A stretch of 64,000 bases of DNA. Source: Bacteroidales bacterium (GTDB lineage: Bacteria; Bacteroidota; Bacteroidia; Bacteroidales; UBA932). The stretch covers positions 1 to 64,000 of the forward strand of contig JAFTDJ010000038.1 in the NCBI GenBank assembly GCA_017454265.1, written 5' to 3'. Positions within the stretch are counted from its first letter, which is position 1. Each line of letters opens with the position of its first letter. Below, piece after piece: positions 61,101 through 64,000 of the stretch. A program made the position numbers and the translations under genes. The notes beneath the pieces are model-generated. The model had not been told where the DNA came from and made no database searches. It saw nothing but the letters and a program-made list of their open reading frames with translations.

Positions 61101-61476
61101 CCGTTACGGCTCCGGTGAGGTTCACCTTCTTCTGGGTGCCGTAACCGATGACTACGGTCTCTTCGAGTACCATGTCATCTTCTGCCAACTTGACGTTCAC
61201 CACGTCCTGGCCTGCTGGAACACTCACGTTCTGGGTGGTGTAACCGAGGCTGGAGAAAACGAGCACGATGTCGCGGGCAGGAACGCGGAGCGTCCAGCTG
61301 CCGTCGGCATTCGAGACCGTTCCTGTGGTAGTGCCCTCCAGAACGATTCCTACGCCGGGCAGAGGCTGGTCTGCACCGTCGAGAACCTTTCCGGACACTG
61401 TACGGTTCTGGGCTTGCAGTCCGATGCAGGAAAGCAGCAGGAGAGCCGTTACAGCCAGAGATTTTAGAATTCTCAT
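58150..61476 (-). CDS. SusC-like TonB-dependent outer membrane transporter
   Basis: This 1108-aa protein is the pore of the uptake locus. It has a signal peptide ending GLQAQN, a CarboxypepD_reg-like domain (about 25-100), the plug domain with VVIGYGTQKKVNLTGAV, LNIRGFTSINGASP and VYGARAAFGVILVTTKKG, and a beta-barrel ending in the final strand YMFGIDITF. No STN (anti-sigma signalling) domain is present. The 46-base gap to the upstream phosphoesterase contains two 10-base direct repeats just before the start. Confidence 0.95.
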   Translation of the reverse strand: MRILKSLAVTALLLLSCIGLQAQNRTVSGKVLDGADQPLPGVGIVLEGTTTGTVSNADGSWTLRVPARDIVLVFSSLGYTTQNVSVPAGQDVVNVKLAEDDMVLEETVVIGYGTQKKVNLTGAVTAVEAKELENRSAHSLSTMLQGSVPGLNITTSSGNPGSTGSLNIRGFTSINGASPLVLIDGAVGDINRVNPNDVESISVIKDAAAAAVYGARAAFGVILVTTKKGTQSEGKATVRYSGRFGWEQPTTSTDYETTGYWSVYTINKFRMASEGSNYILYNDEDMMELLARVNDKTENPERPWVVRKTINGRDQWRYYANTDWWHSLFNDRHPVQQHNLSISGGNKSVRYYLSGGFDRQTGIIKQRPDVFHKINLRSKIDFDINKYMRLSNNTSFYSSVYDYVGVDNTENAIAYSAAHALPIFPLQNPDGSWVYLPAAGVLNGSYAVGNGRHIVFGEAKDTNFARRSDFANTTELKITPVKCFTLTGNFTYRLHQNRNTARRVNIPYRQYPDSEIEYYVSGAGQDQLSEDITTYNYYSANIYGTYEETFGGAHHVTAMLGANYETQNSKTVGGVANYLLSEELSDFDLVGAAEDGSTVMSVSGGQSEYALLGFFGRLNYDYKGRYLFEVSGRYDGTSRFARGHRWGFFPSGSLGWRISEEPFFKPLKSTVNNLKLRASFGTLGNQNVSNYLYLRTINVNDFAHYSFGESATVAKYANVSAPNAGDLTWETSEQWNLGLDLAMLNNRLEFTGEVYIRDTKNMLTDGVALPNLYGAAAPKQNTADLRTRGYELSLSWRDQFNLGGHPFGYSIRGTLSDYDSHITKYDNDNKTFAKDYYVGMRIGEIWGFVADDLFQTDAEAQEYASLVDLSYVVGKVPNGVWKAGDLKYIDIGGKVEYDENGNVISNTPDGIIGIGANTVDNPGDRKIIGNSLPSLQYGLSFGIDYLGFDASIFLQGTGDHYWYPSGYSFAFWGPFSQPMTSYLPKNFIEQCWDYDNTDAYFPRAVAYYAYNGKGQLHYANTRYLQNIRYLRLKNLSIGYTVPKKLTRKIGIDKFRIYFSGENLAYWSPLKKVNQYIDPEGAFNRSSSSYNRAFYPWQKSYMFGIDITF

Positions 61477-61484
61477 AATGCTTT

Positions 61485-61506
61485 GGTTAGTTAAAAGGTT
61501 AGTTAA
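61485..61506 (-). repeat. direct repeat in the SusC leader
   Basis: On the minus strand TTAACTAACC occurs twice with two T between (12-base period), ending about eight bases before the SusC start codon. It may be a regulatory site or a stabilising leader; its role is not known. Confidence 0.5.
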
Positions 61507-61522
61507 TAAAAATATGTTGGTA

Positions 61523-63484
61523 TTATTGGTTTTTGTATTCCGAAGGAGTGAATGCCTTGGGGCGCTTGAGCGTCTCGGTGAAAACGCTGCCGTTGCGGTC
61601 TGTGACTCTCACCGTTACGGTGGAGCTGGCGCTGGATGCCGTGGCCTGGAAGAAGTGGTTCCAGGATGAGGTCAGGAAGCCAGGGGTGGAGTTGGCGCCG
61701 GCTGTCTTGCATCTGGCAGCCGTAAGCGCATACATGTGCAAGGGGTCGTATGCAGCAACGGGAACAACGTTAAGTTCAGTGCCGTTTTCGCTTATGCTCA
61801 CTTTCCAGTCGGAATCATAGTCCCAGACGTTGACCAGAATAGCGTTTGCGGGGAAGGACTGTACTGCGTTTACGTAAGGAAGCCATGCTTTATGGCTGCC
61901 TCCGAGCGATGCGGTGAGCACTTCCTTTACCTTGTTCATGTCGTAGGCACGGAACTGGTAGTTGGCGTCGTGACCGGCAGCTTTGAATGTCTGAGTGAAT
62001 TCGGCGCCGTTGAATTTCCAGATGCCATATCCTCCGGGAGCCCCGTCCTGGGAAAGGTGAAAGCCTTCGGTGAGGTGCCCGGACCACCACCAGGAAGCGC
62101 AAACGGCACCAGAATTGTGCTCGGCAAACTTTTCGGTATGCCGGCGGTTGAAAATATTGTGGGTGTGGCCGCTCAGGAAGTGTACGTTGTGGCTGGACAC
62201 CGCCGAAATAAATTCGGACATATTGGCCTCTCCTGTCGAATTCGCGCCGTTCAGGTAGTTGTCGTTCCATCCGGTGGCGCCTGATGGGCTGGACACCGGA
62301 GCATGTGAGGTGATGAATACAGGAGTGGACTTGTCTACGTATGACAGGTCTTTGGCGAGCCATTGCATCTGCTCGGCGGTATAGTTTCGCTTGTACTGGC
62401 TGCGAAGATCAGATCCGGTACCCACGTCATTGTAGTCGATATTGTCCATTACAATGAAGTGGATTTTGCCGATGTTGAAAGAATAGTACGTGGGGGCGAT
62501 ATCCCGTGTGTAATGGAACGCTTTGTTGAAATCACCGACGGAATTCATGTCATTGTCGTGATTTCCCATCGTATGGAAGAAGGTGATGTTCTTGTAGTTG
62601 GTGTTGACGGTGTTCAGATATTGGGGAAACTCGTAATTGTTGCTGTACCAGTAGAGGTCCCAGGTCATATCACCAAGGGTCATGACGTAAGTTTTCCCGG
62701 CAACCGACTCTATGGACTCGTTGAGCGAGCGGGAGAAGGCGTTGAATTGCTTGATGTCGTCTGTGCGGTTGGCAAGGTGCATGTCGCCCAGTACGAAAAG
62801 CGTGAAATTATCGTTGTTTACAGGGATCAGCTCAAAATCTTTGCGATCAACGGTGTTTACATCTCCGGACACCGCGGAGTGGAAGTGGGGGAGCACACCT
62901 TGTGATGGAACTTCATACCCGCCTGGTATGACGATGAAGACATATTGCCACTTTTTCTTCGACTTGAGCTGATATATTCCTTTTTCGTCGGTTTTGGTGA
63001 ACAATTCGCCGTCCGATACCAGAACTCCGGGTACGCCTTTCCCTTCGCTGAGCACGATCCCGTAGATATTGGTCCCGGGATCGGGTTCAATCTTAAGTGA
63101 CTGAAGGATATTCAGGCTGATGGAGCCGAGATAGTAATTTAGAGAATTGCGCTTTATGTATATTTTGTACGTTCCGGATACAATCCCGTCCGTCAGGTTG
63201 AATTCAAACGACGTCCCGTCCTTGAGGGACACAATCGGGCAGACGAAGTCTGTGCTGGCAGCAGACCTCAGGACGACCTGGTCATCCTGTTTGATGTTGG
63301 TCTTGCCGCGGAGAGGGATACTTATTGATGTTCCTTCTTCAATATCCAGTTTGTCAGGAACGGAAACATTTGTGGTGACGATTTTGTCTTGATCGTCGGC
63401 ATTTTGTTTTTGAGTGTTGCAAGAATACAGCGCCAGCAGGAGAATCGCGGGCACAAGAAAGTTAATCAATCGTCCAGTGTTCAT
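61523..63484 (-). CDS. calcineurin-like phosphoesterase lipoprotein
   Basis: This 653-aa protein opens the SusCD locus. It has a lipobox signal peptide (ALYSC, Cys22). An N-terminal beta-sandwich (about 35-128) and a MetallophosN-type domain (about 140-218) precede the calcineurin-like catalytic core, with metal motifs GDMH (233-236), GDMTWD (271-276), GNHD (307-310), a metal His at 394 (SHAP) and SGHTH (438-442). A C-terminal domain (about 475-650) has FKAAGHD and a beta-rich end. It would cut phosphate esters outside the cell or in the periplasm. The substrate is unknown, but pairing with SusCD suggests that a phosphorylated compound is brought in. Confidence 0.9.
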   Translation of the reverse strand: MNTGRLINFLVPAILLLALYSCNTQKQNADDQDKIVTTNVSVPDKLDIEEGTSISIPLRGKTNIKQDDQVVLRSAASTDFVCPIVSLKDGTSFEFNLTDGIVSGTYKIYIKRNSLNYYLGSISLNILQSLKIEPDPGTNIYGIVLSEGKGVPGVLVSDGELFTKTDEKGIYQLKSKKKWQYVFIVIPGGYEVPSQGVLPHFHSAVSGDVNTVDRKDFELIPVNNDNFTLFVLGDMHLANRTDDIKQFNAFSRSLNESIESVAGKTYVMTLGDMTWDLYWYSNNYEFPQYLNTVNTNYKNITFFHTMGNHDNDMNSVGDFNKAFHYTRDIAPTYYSFNIGKIHFIVMDNIDYNDVGTGSDLRSQYKRNYTAEQMQWLAKDLSYVDKSTPVFITSHAPVSSPSGATGWNDNYLNGANSTGEANMSEFISAVSSHNVHFLSGHTHNIFNRRHTEKFAEHNSGAVCASWWWSGHLTEGFHLSQDGAPGGYGIWKFNGAEFTQTFKAAGHDANYQFRAYDMNKVKEVLTASLGGSHKAWLPYVNAVQSFPANAILVNVWDYDSDWKVSISENGTELNVVPVAAYDPLHMYALTAARCKTAGANSTPGFLTSSWNHFFQATASSASSTVTVRVTDRNGSVFTETLKRPKAFTPSEYKNQ

Positions 63485-63599
63485 TATAATGCGGTCTTAG
63501 CAATTAACGTATAAAGATACAATAATATTTCGATTTCTGCTGAGATTTAATTAAATTTTTTTTTGCACTCTTGTCTTGCAGTTTTTATTGAATAATCCT

Positions 63600-63607
63600 T
63601 ATCTTTG
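63600..63607 (+). promoter_or_regulatory. -7 promoter box for rny
   Basis: TATCTTTG, an exact TAnnTTTG match, 19 bases before the rny ATG, with a TTG at 63576-63578 at a plausible -33 spacing. Confidence 0.6.
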
Positions 63608-63626
63608 TAGGATTAAACATTGTATT

Positions 63627-64000
63627 ATGATTTTGTACTACATACTAGCAGCATTAGTCGGTGCAGCCATCGCTATTGCCATTTACATAGCGGTCAGCCG
63701 ATCTGCCGCCAAGGGGCGTGCTGCCGCAATCATAGAAAAGGCTGAAATAGAGGGCGAGAACATCAAACAGCAGAAGATTCTGCAGGCCAAAGAAAAATTC
63801 CTTCAGCTCAAAAGTGAGCATGACCAGAAAGTCAGCCAGCGCAACAACGAACTTCGCGAGCGTGAAAACAATATAAAGACCCGTGAAAGCCAGCTCAACC
63901 AACAGGCTGCCGAGCTGAACAAGCGTCAACACGACCTGGATTCTCAGAAAGGGCAGGTTAATGCCCAGAAGGCGTTGCTGGAGAACAAGATGGAGGAGGC
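63627..64000 (+). CDS. rny: ribonuclease Y, N-terminal part (runs off the window)
   Basis: The open frame starts at ATG 63627 (MILYYILAALVGAAIAIA), an N-terminal membrane anchor, and continues as a long charged coiled coil (EIEGENIKQQKILQAKEKFL, then ESQLNQQAAELNKRQ) to the window edge. This is the layout of RNase Y, the membrane-bound endonuclease that starts mRNA decay. The KH and HD catalytic domains lie beyond the edge. In other Bacteroidetes this gene is usually close to zapA; here a four-gene uptake locus lies between them. Confidence 0.88.
   Translation, partial: MILYYILAALVGAAIAIAIYIAVSRSAAKGRAAAIIEKAEIEGENIKQQKILQAKEKFLQLKSEHDQKVSQRNNELRERENNIKTRESQLNQQAAELNKRQHDLDSQKGQVNAQKALLENKMEE

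Noticed and set aside
59992..61467. 491-codon open frame antisense to SusC
   Set aside because: SusC motifs cover the same bases in the other strand, and the antisense protein is Val/Gly-rich with no family pattern.
54003..63484. Standard polysaccharide utilisation locus
   Set aside because: No glycoside hydrolase, lyase or sulfatase is present and no usual regulator; only the SusCD pair supports uptake of a polymer or complex molecule.
1..64000. CRISPR arrays, insertion sequences, prophage and tRNA genes
   Set aside because: No regularly spaced repeats, transposase, integrase or phage proteins were seen, and no tRNA fold or CCA-type end could be recognised in the short intergenic gaps.

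Overview
The window comes from a Bacteroidales genome. The main evidence is a complete SusC/SusD pair, a Rho factor with a long Gln/Asn-rich N-terminal insertion, GSCFA, DUF4301 and GtrA-type proteins, a Bacteroidetes-style LptD, and many promoters with the TAnnTTTG -7 box and no Shine-Dalgarno sequences. The exact family cannot be fixed from the sequence; the moderately GC-rich, tightly packed genes would suit a Rikenellaceae or UBA932-like gut lineage, but that is a guess. Coding density is very high. No stretch over 300 bases lacks a gene; the longest gaps are the AT-rich dnaA leader (15838-16127) and the zapA downstream region (53784-54002), which appears to hold a 6S RNA.

Region by region: 126-5447 (minus) is a four-gene overlapping operon of a TGS-uridine kinase fusion, a helveticin-J-like lipoprotein, pncB and mnmE. 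upp (plus) and rho (minus) converge on a shared terminator near 6145. A PHP phosphoesterase follows. At 9085-14709 (minus) lptD leads an operon with a GtrB-like glycosyltransferase, GtrA and a GT-C (family 39) transferase, which looks like an LPS-decorating cassette. An amidase, dnaA, pepD and rpe run on the plus strand, then a short birA (minus), ftsH-cdsA-psd (plus), recF-DUF721-pdxB-DUF4301 (minus, one operon), a TPR protein with yebC (plus), GSCFA (minus), a 5'-nucleotidase family protein (plus), a small AraC-type regulator (minus) and ffh (plus).

33676-53200 is a 16-gene surface polysaccharide locus read from one visible promoter. It holds an SLBB export protein, a Wzz, Wzy and Wzx, five glycosyltransferases, a radical SAM/SPASM protein, the initiating sugar-phosphate transferase, a nucleotidyltransferase-like protein and a Wzi-like barrel. 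It ends in hddA, gmhA and a fused hddC-gmhB that together would make GDP-D-glycero-alpha-D-manno-heptose. Most junctions overlap by 4 or 20 bases. No Wzc-type kinase and no locus regulator are present.

53228-53950 is a housekeeping block: a coiled-coil protein, zapA and a 6S RNA candidate. rny starts at 63627 and runs off the end. Between them, on the opposite strand, lies a four-gene uptake locus (54003-63484): a calcineurin-like phosphoesterase lipoprotein, SusC, SusD and a large multi-domain surface lipoprotein. It has no glycoside hydrolase and no regulator, so its substrate may be a phosphorylated molecule rather than an ordinary glycan. Nothing clearly of phage, transposon or CRISPR origin was seen.
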